Assembly: GCA_021199145.1 (NCBI GenBank)
Contig: JAJQIP010000221.1
Location: 1 to 6,055, forward strand
From: Porphyromonadaceae bacterium
Lineage (GTDB): Bacteria > Bacteroidota > Bacteroidia > Bacteroidales > UBA11471
DNA length: 6,055 nt
Direction: 5' to 3'
In this document: positions 1 through 6,055 of the stretch, piece by piece
Layout of the letters: every line of letters starts with the position of its first letter
Position numbering within the stretch: position 1 is the stretch's first letter
Notes under the pieces: model-generated
What the model saw: the letters and a program-made list of their open reading frames with translations, nothing else
The model's database searches: none
Told to the model about the DNA's origin: nothing
Program-made: the position numbers and the translations under genes

Positions 1-90
1 ACTCAGAAGAATTTTATATACTTGCAATCACGAAATGCGGACAATAATACCTATCGGAAAAACATATAATAATCCTTTAAATTCTATATT
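1..90. other. AT-rich leader upstream of nrdJ, no assignable gene
   Basis: This stretch is AT-rich and holds no gene I can support. Short open stretches run in from the left edge in two + frames, ending at TAA 43-45 and TAA 67-69. Neither gives a recognisable protein tail. An in-frame TAA at 70-72 closes the nrdJ frame, so nrdJ cannot extend further upstream. I see no B12-box-like element of a cobalamin riboswitch here, but that element is long and could lie left of the window. A TATAAT hexamer at 65-70 looks like an E. coli -10 box, which is not how Bacteroidota promoters work. Confidence 0.5.
17..24 (+). promoter_or_regulatory. Possible Bacteroidota -7 element for nrdJ
   Basis: TATACTTG matches the Bacteroidota -7 consensus TAnnTTTG at all fixed positions except one (C for the first T of TTTG). 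The matching -33 TTTG would lie left of position 1, so it cannot be checked. If used, transcription would start near 30 and leave a leader of about 60 nt before the GTG. This is a weak call from one half-site in AT-rich DNA. Confidence 0.25.
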
Positions 91-2628
91 GTGGAATCAA
101 AAAATTATACTTACGATGAAGCATTCCAGTCGTCGTTGGAATACTTCCATGGTGATGAGTTGGCGGCCCGTGTATGGGTTAATAAGTACGCATTGAAAGA
201 CTCCTTCGGGAATATTTATGAAAAAAATCCTGAAGATATGCATCACCGGTTGGCTTCAGAAATCGGACGTATTGAGAGAAATTATCCTAATCCGCTGACA
301 GAAGAAACCTTGATGGATCTATTGCGTAATTTCAAATATGTTATTCCACAAGGCAGTCCCATGAGCGGAATAGGCAACAATTTCCAAATAGGCTCGTTGT
401 CGAATTGCTTTGTAATAGGTATGGAAGGGGCTGCCGATTCGTACGGCGGTGTGATGAAAATCGACGAGGAGCAGGTTCAGCTCATGAAACGTAGAGGTGG
501 GGTGGGACATGATTTGTCGCATATCCGTCCCAAAGGGTCACCTGTAAAAAACTCGGCACTTACTTCGACAGGCCTCGTACCTTTTATGGAGCGATATTCC
601 AATTCTACCCGGGAGGTGGCACAAGATGGCCGTCGGGGAGCCCTGATGCTTAGTGTTTCGATAAAACATCCTGATTCGGAATCCTTTATTGATGCCAAGA
701 TGACCGAAGGCAAGGTTACGGGGGCAAATGTTTCTGTGAAGATAACGGATGATTTTATGCAGGCTGCTATTGATGGAACTCCCTATATACAGCAGTATCC
801 TATTGATAGTAAGACACCTATGGTAACCAAAGAGGTGGATGCTAAAGCGATATGGAATAAAATCGTACACAACGCATGGAAATCGGCTGAACCGGGAGTC
901 CTCTTTTGGGATACCATCATTCGTGAATCCATTCCCGACTGTTATGCGGATTTAGGATTCCATACCGTTTCGACGAATCCTTGTGGAGAGATTCCATTAT
1001 GTCCTTATGACAGTTGCCGTTTGTTGGCGGTTAATCTCTATTCTTATGTCGTAGACCCGTTTACTCCGAATGCTCGTTTTGACTTTGACCTTTTCCGGAA
1101 ACATGTGCAGATGGCACAACGGATTATGGACGACATTATTGATCTCGAAATGGAGAAGATTGATAAAATCATGTTGAAAATCCATGCCGATCCTGAATCG
1201 GACGAAATAAAACATACGGAGATGCAGTTGTGGGAAAAGATACGTTCCAAGACCTTGAAAGGGCGTCGAACAGGTTTGGGAACAACTGCTGAAGGCGATA
1301 TGCTTGCCGCTATGGGATTACGGTATGGTACTGAAGAGGCTACCTCTTTCTCCGAAAGTGTACATAAGGCTTTGGCCCTTGCCGCTTACCGTTCGTCGGT
1401 GGATATGGCCAGGGAGCGGGGCGCATTTGAAATATATTCGGCCGGTCGTGAAGAGAAGAATCCTTTTATCAACCGGTTGCGTGAAGCGGATGCCCAATTG
1501 TATGAGGATATGGTACGATATGGCCGCCGTAATATCGCCTGTTTGACAATCGCTCCTACGGGAACGACCAGTCTGATGACTCAGACGACATCGGGTATAG
1601 AGCCTGTATTTATGCCTGTCTATCGCCGTCGTCGCAAGGTGAATCCCAATGATGCCGATGTACATGTGGATTATGTCGATGAATCGGGTGATGCTTTTGA
1701 AGAGTACCTTGTTTATCATCATAAATTTGTTACTTGGATGAAGATGAATGGGTATGAAGTGCGCAATAACTATTCGCAGGAAGAGATAGATGAGATTATC
1801 TCCCATTCGCCCTATTATAAAGCTACATCGAACGATATCGACTGGATACAGAAAGTGCGCATGCAAGGCCGTGTGCAGAAATGGGTCGATCACTCCATCA
1901 GCGTGACCATAAATCTCCCCTCTGATGTTACAGAGGAGTTGGTCAACAGCCTCTATGTCGAAGCCTGGCGATGCGGATGTAAAGGGTGTACGGTATATCG
2001 GGAGGGTTCCCGTTCGGGCGTGCTGATTGCGGTGCAGAACGATGCCAAGAAAGAGACCACTCCAACCTCTGTTGTCTCGACAGATATGGTACGTCCTACC
2101 GAACTTGAGGCAGATGTGGTGCGTTTCCAAAATAACCGGGAGAAGTGGATTGCCTTTATCGGTTTGAAAGATAACAAACCATATGAAATATTTACCGGAT
2201 TGGCTGATGACGACGACGGTATATTGATTCCCAAAAATATCACCAAAGGCAAAATCATCAAGGCCTATGATGAGGACGGGGTTAAGCATTACGATTTCCA
2301 GTTCCGGAACAAGCGGGGCTATAAGACGACCATTGAGGGACTTTCCGAGAAATTTAATCCGGAATATTGGAACTACGCCAAACTTATTTCGGGAGTATTG
2401 CGCTATGGAATGCCCATTGAGCAAGTCCTTAAATTGGTAAGTTCCCTGCAATTGAACAGCGAGAACATCAATACGTGGAAGAATGGTGTAGAAAGGGCCT
2501 TGAAAAAATATATGCCCAATGGAGCAACGGCCAGTGGCCAGAAATGTCCTAAGTGTGGGCAAGAGACGCTTGTCTATCAAGAGGGTTGCCTGATATGCAC
2601 CTCTTGTGGAACTTCCAAATGCGGATAA
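91..2628 (+). CDS. nrdJ: Adenosylcobalamin-dependent class II ribonucleoside-diphosphate reductase
   Basis: This cytoplasmic enzyme reduces ribonucleotides to deoxyribonucleotides for DNA synthesis. It uses adenosylcobalamin to form the active-site thiyl radical, so it works with or without oxygen and needs no NrdB-type subunit. The N-terminal RNR domain starts near residue 6. Visible motifs are SNCF (Cys106), N296-x-C298-x-E300 in NPCGEIPL, Cys309, and the PTGT phosphate loop at 489-492. By analogy with Thermotoga NrdJ, Cys298 is the radical cysteine and Cys106/Cys309 the redox pair; the 11-residue Cys298-Cys309 spacing fits. A GCKGCTVYREGSRSG segment near 629-643 leads into a TSCPD-like region. 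The C-terminus has C819xxC822, C833, C836xxC839 and C844, a zinc-ribbon-like tail with cysteines for disulfide exchange. No N-terminal ATP-cone is present. GTG at 91 is the only usual start after the in-frame stop at 70-72, and the protein then begins where the family usually does. No Shine-Dalgarno is visible. The stop TAA overlaps the malQ ATG by one base. Confidence 0.95.
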   Translation: MESKNYTYDEAFQSSLEYFHGDELAARVWVNKYALKDSFGNIYEKNPEDMHHRLASEIGRIERNYPNPLTEETLMDLLRNFKYVIPQGSPMSGIGNNFQIGSLSNCFVIGMEGAADSYGGVMKIDEEQVQLMKRRGGVGHDLSHIRPKGSPVKNSALTSTGLVPFMERYSNSTREVAQDGRRGALMLSVSIKHPDSESFIDAKMTEGKVTGANVSVKITDDFMQAAIDGTPYIQQYPIDSKTPMVTKEVDAKAIWNKIVHNAWKSAEPGVLFWDTIIRESIPDCYADLGFHTVSTNPCGEIPLCPYDSCRLLAVNLYSYVVDPFTPNARFDFDLFRKHVQMAQRIMDDIIDLEMEKIDKIMLKIHADPESDEIKHTEMQLWEKIRSKTLKGRRTGLGTTAEGDMLAAMGLRYGTEEATSFSESVHKALALAAYRSSVDMARERGAFEIYSAGREEKNPFINRLREADAQLYEDMVRYGRRNIACLTIAPTGTTSLMTQTTSGIEPVFMPVYRRRRKVNPNDADVHVDYVDESGDAFEEYLVYHHKFVTWMKMNGYEVRNNYSQEEIDEIISHSPYYKATSNDIDWIQKVRMQGRVQKWVDHSISVTINLPSDVTEELVNSLYVEAWRCGCKGCTVYREGSRSGVLIAVQNDAKKETTPTSVVSTDMVRPTELEADVVRFQNNREKWIAFIGLKDNKPYEIFTGLADDDDGILIPKNITKGKIIKAYDEDGVKHYDFQFRNKRGYKTTIEGLSEKFNPEYWNYAKLISGVLRYGMPIEQVLKLVSSLQLNSENINTWKNGVERALKKYMPNGATASGQKCPKCGQETLVYQEGCLICTSCGTSKCG

Positions 2629-2637
2629 TGCGGATAA
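2618..2637 (+). repeat. 9-bp tandem duplication at the nrdJ/malQ junction
   Basis: The unit ATGCGGATA occurs twice back to back (2619-2627 and 2628-2636), and the period-9 match runs from 2618 to 2637. The first copy contains the nrdJ stop TAA (2626-2628). Each copy starts with an ATG in the malQ frame. Because the unit is a multiple of three, gain or loss of a copy leaves both proteins readable. It looks like replication slippage that changed the overlap from about 10 nt to 1 nt. Confidence 0.8.
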
Positions 2638-5318
2638 CTTTCTCTATTGAATACCATACCCGTTGGGGCCAACAACTATTCCTGTCGGGTGAAATCGGAC
2701 CTTTGGGAGAGGGAAGGAGAGAGTCCGCTCTTCCCATGCGCTATGTTGATGATGGCCAGTGGATGGTGACAATCGATGTGGACGACGGTGTGACTTTTTC
2801 CTATGGGTATCTGGTGCGTGAAAACGGCCTGTGGCGGACGGAATGGGGCGGACATAATTTCCGCCCTGTGGCGGGTGTTTCATCTTACCGGATATGCGAT
2901 TCTTGGATGAGCATAGGGAAGAATCATGTTTTTTTCTCTTCGGCGATTCAGCAAAGTGGAATTTTCAGACGTCCGTCGGCGGCAGGAAATCTTGCTCTGA
3001 ATGAGAAAAAGGGCATACGTTTCGATATAGCGGCTCCGGCTCTTTTGCCGGAGGAGTCGTTGGCTTTGGTCGGCTCATTTTCCGAAAATCCTTGGCAGGT
3101 ACAGAGCGCCTGTTTGATGGATGACAAACATTATCCTCTGTGGCGTGTTACGTTGCCGTCGGATTTTCTGACGTCCCCTTTCGAATATAAATTTGTTATT
3201 GTCGATAGGAAAACGTCCCGGATTATTGCTTGGGAAGAGGGGGAGAACCGGCGGTTTTCCCCTTGTCCGCTTGCGTCTGATGAGGTGATGATTATCGATT
3301 GTGGAGATTTGCGGATTTTCCGGCCTTTGTGTCGATTTGCCGGTTCCGCTATTCCTGTATTTTCGTTACGTTCGCACTCAAGTTGGGGTATCGGAGAATT
3401 TCTTGATTTGAAAAAGATGGTCGATTGGGTTGTACTTACCGACCAACGTTTTATTCAGCTCCTCCCTATTAATGACACGACAATGTGGCATACATGGTTG
3501 GATACCTATCCTTATCGGGCCATTTCCATTTATGCCCTGCATCCTGTCTATTTGCATTTACCGGCTGTCGGCCGTTTGTCTGACAAACAGGCTATGGCTC
3601 GTTTTGAACAGGAAGCTGCCCGTTTAAACGCTTTGCCGACGGTCGATTATGAGGCCGTAATCCGTCTGAAAGATGAGTATATGCGTCTTCTTTTTGAGGA
3701 AAAAGGTTTGTCGACACTTGATTCTCCATCGTTTCGGCGCTTCTTCAAGGAGAATAAAGTGTGGTTAGTCCCTTATGCCGCTTTTTGTTATTTGCGGGAT
3801 ACGTTGCATACGCCGGTATTTTCGCAGTGGGGGGAATACGCCCGATATGATAAGGATAAAATAGCTCGTCTGACCGACAGGTCAAGTGAAGCCTATCCGA
3901 GAATTGGCTTATATTATTTCCAACAATATCATCTGCATCGGCAATTGTCGCAAGTGAGGAGGTATGCTCGGAGTCGGGGTGTCGTGTTGAAAGGCGATAT
4001 CCCTATCGGGGTGGCTCGGGACAGTGTCGATACATGGATTACACCTGCCTTATTCAATCTTGATTCGCAGGCGGGTGCTCCTCCGGATGATTTCTCGACG
4101 GCAGGACAGAATTGGGGATTCCCTACCTATAATTGGTCGGAAATGGAGAAAGACGGTTATGCTTGGTGGAAAGCCCGTATGACTAAGATGTCCGACTATT
4201 TTGACGCTTACCGTATAGACCACATCTTGGGCTTTTTCCGTATATGGGAGATTCCTGATACTGCTGTTGAAGGGTTGCCTGGACATTTCAATGCCGCTTT
4301 GCCGTATCGCCCGGAAGAGTTGTCACACTATTCATTCTTTTTTGATGAAATGCGACATGCCCGCCCCTATATCCGGGGATATATGTTGTCCGAAATATTT
4401 GGGGATTATGCCGATGAGGTAAGAAAAAAATATTTAATCGCAGAGGATACGGACACCTTTTGTTTAAAAGGAGAAGTTGATACTCAGCGGAAGATAAGTA
4501 GCCTGTTGGGGGATTCAATTGACCCGGGTGCGCAAAAGGTAAGAGACGGACTTTTCCGTCTTGTGGATGAGGTCCTGTTTGTCCGGGATCCCTATATGCA
4601 GGATGGATGGCATCCCCGTATTGAAGGAAGAAACACATATAGTTTCCGGGACTTGCCCCCTGACCAGCAATGGGCTTTTCTTCATTTGCATGACGACTTC
4701 TATTACTCACGCCACAATGCGTTCTGGAAAAAGGAGGCCTTGAAAAAATTGCCGCCCCTCATCTCTTCGACCGATATGCTTGTGTGTGGGGAAGACTTGG
4801 GCATGATACCCCAATGTGTCCCTGAGGTGATGAATGATTTGCAAATACTCTCGCTTGAAATACAGCGTATGCCTAAAGAACCGTATTGTGAATTTGGTCA
4901 TCCCTGTAATTATCCCTATCTTTCAGTTTGTACTACTTCCACGCACGATACGCCGGGCATCCGGGGTTGGTGGGAAGAGGACCGGTTGAGGGCGCAACGC
5001 TATTACCATACGGTTTTGTTTCAAGAGGGAGATGCCCCCGAACAATGTACACCTCCGATTTGTCAGGAAATTATCCGGATGCACTTGAACGCTCCTTCTA
5101 TGTTGGCGATTTTGCCTCTGCAAGATTGGTTGTCGATTGACGGTGATGTGCGTTATCCTGACCCGTCGGCTGAGCGTATCAATGTCCCCTCCAATCCCCG
5201 TAATTATTGGCGTTATCGTATGCACCTGACTCTTGAATCGTTATTGGGTGAAAAGAGACTGAATGAGAGGATTCGGGATATGGTGAGAGAGTCGTCACGT
5301 GGCGCATCTGGTTTTTGA
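2628..5318 (+). CDS. malQ: 4-alpha-glucanotransferase (amylomaltase), DPE2-like, two CBM20 plus split GH77
   Basis: This enzyme transfers alpha-1,4-glucan segments between maltose, maltodextrins and polysaccharide acceptors, releasing glucose. It has no signal peptide, so it should act in the cytoplasm. Residues 2-95 and about 129-228 look like two CBM20 starch-binding modules; the first lacks the usual LGxW tryptophan. GH77 runs from about 236 to 880. It opens with a PVFSLRS..WGIGEF segment (243-258) and carries the APPDDFS..GQNWG loop (484-497). Catalytic residues are Asp531 (YRIDH, nucleophile), Glu722 (GEDLG, acid/base) and Asp774 (STHDTPG). Asp531 to Glu722 is 191 residues, against 47 in Thermus aquaticus amylomaltase (Asp293/Glu340), so about 140 residues are inserted, as in plant DPE2. 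The ATG at 2628 makes TAATG with the nrdJ stop and gives MRITFSIEYHT, the expected CBM20 start. An in-frame ATG at 2619 would add three residues. No strong ribosome-binding site is visible, so translational coupling to nrdJ is likely. Confidence 0.94.
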   Translation: MRITFSIEYHTRWGQQLFLSGEIGPLGEGRRESALPMRYVDDGQWMVTIDVDDGVTFSYGYLVRENGLWRTEWGGHNFRPVAGVSSYRICDSWMSIGKNHVFFSSAIQQSGIFRRPSAAGNLALNEKKGIRFDIAAPALLPEESLALVGSFSENPWQVQSACLMDDKHYPLWRVTLPSDFLTSPFEYKFVIVDRKTSRIIAWEEGENRRFSPCPLASDEVMIIDCGDLRIFRPLCRFAGSAIPVFSLRSHSSWGIGEFLDLKKMVDWVVLTDQRFIQLLPINDTTMWHTWLDTYPYRAISIYALHPVYLHLPAVGRLSDKQAMARFEQEAARLNALPTVDYEAVIRLKDEYMRLLFEEKGLSTLDSPSFRRFFKENKVWLVPYAAFCYLRDTLHTPVFSQWGEYARYDKDKIARLTDRSSEAYPRIGLYYFQQYHLHRQLSQVRRYARSRGVVLKGDIPIGVARDSVDTWITPALFNLDSQAGAPPDDFSTAGQNWGFPTYNWSEMEKDGYAWWKARMTKMSDYFDAYRIDHILGFFRIWEIPDTAVEGLPGHFNAALPYRPEELSHYSFFFDEMRHARPYIRGYMLSEIFGDYADEVRKKYLIAEDTDTFCLKGEVDTQRKISSLLGDSIDPGAQKVRDGLFRLVDEVLFVRDPYMQDGWHPRIEGRNTYSFRDLPPDQQWAFLHLHDDFYYSRHNAFWKKEALKKLPPLISSTDMLVCGEDLGMIPQCVPEVMNDLQILSLEIQRMPKEPYCEFGHPCNYPYLSVCTTSTHDTPGIRGWWEEDRLRAQRYYHTVLFQEGDAPEQCTPPICQEIIRMHLNAPSMLAILPLQDWLSIDGDVRYPDPSAERINVPSNPRNYWRYRMHLTLESLLGEKRLNERIRDMVRESSRGASGF
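3034..3053 (+). other. GC-rich hairpin inside malQ
   Basis: CTCCGGC (3034-3040) and GCCGGAG (3047-3053) form a perfect 7-bp stem with a 6-nt TCTTTT loop. It encodes the start of the second CBM20 module (around residues 136-142). No T-run follows, so it does not look like an intrinsic terminator. It may be chance, or a pause or mRNA structure between domains. Confidence 0.35.
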
Positions 5319-5350
5319 ATAAATAGTGCCTAAATATTCCGTAAGGGAGT

Positions 5351-5380
5351 TTTGGGAAAGGAAAATTTGTACTAAATTTG
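5351..5380 (+). promoter_or_regulatory. Bacteroidota-type promoter for tetR
   Basis: TTTG at 5351-5354 serves as the -33 element. TAAATTTG at 5373-5380 is a perfect match to the -7 consensus TAnnTTTG. The two are 18 nt apart, close to the usual spacing for the Bacteroidota primary sigma factor. Transcription should start a few bases after 5380, giving a short leader of roughly 20 nt before the ATG at 5406. The promoter sits in the only sizeable gap of the window, which supports a transcription-unit boundary between malQ and tetR. No convincing terminator for malQ is visible in the same gap. Confidence 0.72.
5363..5379. promoter_or_regulatory. Candidate operator overlapping the tetR promoter
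   Basis: AAATTT (5363-5368), five bases, then AAATTT (5374-5379) make an inverted repeat whose half-sites are centred 11 bp apart, about one helical turn. The right arm lies within the -7 element, so a bound dimer would block the promoter. TetR-family proteins commonly repress their own gene in this way. AAATTT is itself palindromic and the DNA is AT-rich, so chance is a real alternative. Confidence 0.35.
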
Positions 5381-5394
5381 CTCAACGAAAGCCC

Positions 5395-5406
5395 TATTGT
5401 GCAATA
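5395..5406. repeat. Short palindrome at the tetR start
   Basis: TATTG-TG-CAATA is an inverted repeat with 5-bp arms and a 2-bp centre. Its last base is the A of the tetR ATG at 5406. It lies just downstream of the predicted transcription start, so it could be an alternative operator half or a weak leader structure. It is short for a TetR operator. Confidence 0.25.
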
Positions 5407-6014
5407 TGAATAAATTAATGTCAAAAACACGGAAAATCCTGGTTGATGCGGCTCAAAAGTTATTCGCTCAAAAAGGCATTGACAATACGACAATGAACAA
5501 TATTGCCCTGGCTTCGGGGAAAGGACGGCGTACACTCTATACCTATTTTAGAAGTAAGGCGGATGTGTATCAGGCTGTTATCGAGTCTGAACTGTCACAT
5601 CTTATTCTTAAACTTCACGATGTTGTCGGGCGGGATTTGTCTCCCGATGAAAAGTTGGCGGCGTATGTGCAAGTGCGTTTTGACGTATTTCGGGAGATTG
5701 TATTGCGAAACGGAACATTGAAAGCTGAATTTTTCAGAGATATCCGCAAAGTGGAGACAGCACGTAAAAATATTGACAAGCAGGAGGTCGAGTTTTTGCG
5801 GAATATTATTGATGATGGTATTAGTAAGGGAATATTCCGGCCCATACCGGTACAACCTACCTGTTGGGTGATACATTGCTGTCTGAAGGGATTGGAAATA
5901 CCTTATCTCAAAGGCATTTTTGCAAATATGGGAGTGGACTCGAGAAAGTTGAAGGATTTCATATCGGATCTGGCAAAATCCTATTTGGGCAGGGAAAGAC
6001 TTGTGATGGAATAA
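5406..6014 (+). CDS. TetR/AcrR-family transcriptional regulator
   Basis: This is a one-component repressor-type regulator: an N-terminal helix-turn-helix binds DNA as a dimer and a helical C-terminal domain binds a small ligand. The 202 aa length is typical. Residues 6-52 form the TetR_N domain: helix 1 (SKTRKILVDAAQKLFAQKG), then TTMNNIALASGKGRRTLYTYF, with the family-typical TLYTYFRSK recognition-helix segment (43-51). Residues 55-200 are helix-rich and more divergent, including a conserved-looking NGTLKAEFFRDIRKVE stretch (102-117). ATG 5406 is preferred because it follows the promoter at a workable distance. ATG 5418 (MSKTRK) is a good alternative, and the TTG at 5397 is unlikely. A fabG-like gene begins 21 bp after the stop, suggesting co-transcription and a role in fatty-acid metabolism, which is inferred. 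The ligand cannot be read from the sequence. Confidence 0.9.
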   Translation: MNKLMSKTRKILVDAAQKLFAQKGIDNTTMNNIALASGKGRRTLYTYFRSKADVYQAVIESELSHLILKLHDVVGRDLSPDEKLAAYVQVRFDVFREIVLRNGTLKAEFFRDIRKVETARKNIDKQEVEFLRNIIDDGISKGIFRPIPVQPTCWVIHCCLKGLEIPYLKGIFANMGVDSRKLKDFISDLAKSYLGRERLVME

Positions 6015-6035
6015 ATCATTCAAAACTATATACTT

Positions 6036-6055
6036 ATGAAATTACTTGAAGGAAA
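6036..6055 (+). CDS. fabG: Start of probable 3-oxoacyl-ACP reductase (partial)
   Basis: Only six full codons and part of a seventh are present: MKLLEG followed by AA-, which would be Lys or Asn. Bacteroidales FabG proteins commonly begin MKLLEGK and then enter the Rossmann glycine motif, which would fall beyond the window. FabG reduces 3-oxoacyl-ACP with NADPH in fatty-acid elongation. The ATG lies 21 bp after the tetR stop in AT-rich DNA without a Shine-Dalgarno, as expected for this phylum, and no promoter is seen between the two genes. The identity rests on a very short peptide plus my recollection that TetR-fabG neighbours occur in Bacteroides, so it is tentative. Another short-chain dehydrogenase is the main alternative. 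Confidence 0.55.

Noticed and set aside
3..45. Open stretch ending ...KCGQ-stop, possibly the tail of an upstream gene
   Set aside because: It has only 14 codons and no recognisable motif. The shared AAATGCGGA with the nrdJ end is short enough to be chance.
65..70. TATAAT as a -10 promoter box for nrdJ
   Set aside because: The Bacteroidota primary sigma factor uses TAnnTTTG, and TATAAT is common by chance in this AT-rich leader.
1318..2580. Long (420-codon) open frame on the minus strand opposite nrdJ
   Set aside because: It lies wholly within a well-supported conserved gene, resembles no protein family I recognise, and is explained by codon bias of the sense strand.
2553..2627. Extending malQ upstream to the GTG at 2553
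   Set aside because: It would add 25 residues read from the nrdJ zinc-ribbon codons in another frame, with no relation to a CBM20 start. ATG 2628 gives the expected N-terminus.
2705..2738. Purine-rich AGGAG-containing tract followed by an in-frame ATG at 2736 as an internal malQ start
   Set aside because: The spacing to the ATG is too long, Bacteroidota rarely rely on Shine-Dalgarno sequences, and starting there would cut off the first CBM20 module.
5319..5350. Intrinsic terminator after malQ
   Set aside because: I could not find a stable stem followed by a T-run; only short AT-rich complementarities are present.
5864..6049. Small open frame overlapping the 3' end of tetR and the fabG start
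   Set aside because: It is out of frame with both supported genes and its product has no recognisable features.

Overview
This window reads as chromosomal DNA from a member of the order Bacteroidales (gut-type Bacteroidota). The proteins match Bacteroides/Parabacteroides/Barnesiella-type families, start codons lack Shine-Dalgarno sequences, and the one clear promoter has the Bacteroidota -33 TTTG / -7 TAnnTTTG form. The genus cannot be fixed from this sequence alone. Nearly every base is coding, all on the + strand. I see no RNA genes, CRISPR array, insertion sequence or phage genes.

Layout. Positions 1-90 are an AT-rich leader with no assignable gene. Positions 91-2628 encode a complete adenosylcobalamin-dependent class II ribonucleotide reductase (nrdJ, 845 aa, GTG start). 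Its stop codon shares one base with the start of a large 4-alpha-glucanotransferase gene (malQ, 2628-5318, 896 aa). MalQ has two N-terminal starch-binding modules and a GH77 domain split by an insertion, the plan of plant DPE2. The junction is TAATG and sits inside a 9-bp tandem duplication that gives malQ two in-frame ATGs. An 87-bp gap follows, carrying a strong Bacteroidota promoter overlapped by an inverted repeat. Next come a TetR-family regulator (5406-6014) and, 21 bp later, the first seven codons of a gene that looks like fabG, cut by the window edge.

The genes form two likely transcription units. The first, nrdJ-malQ, is tightly coupled and joins B12-dependent deoxyribonucleotide synthesis to cytoplasmic maltodextrin/glycogen metabolism; no direct biochemical link is obvious. 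The second, tetR-fabG, suggests a regulator sensing a fatty-acid-related ligand and controlling itself and an acyl-ACP reductase. That role is inferred from neighbourhood.

I did not find a wholly new system. The points most worth a second look are the repeat-built gene junction, the nrdJ-malQ pairing, and the promoter/operator architecture in front of tetR.
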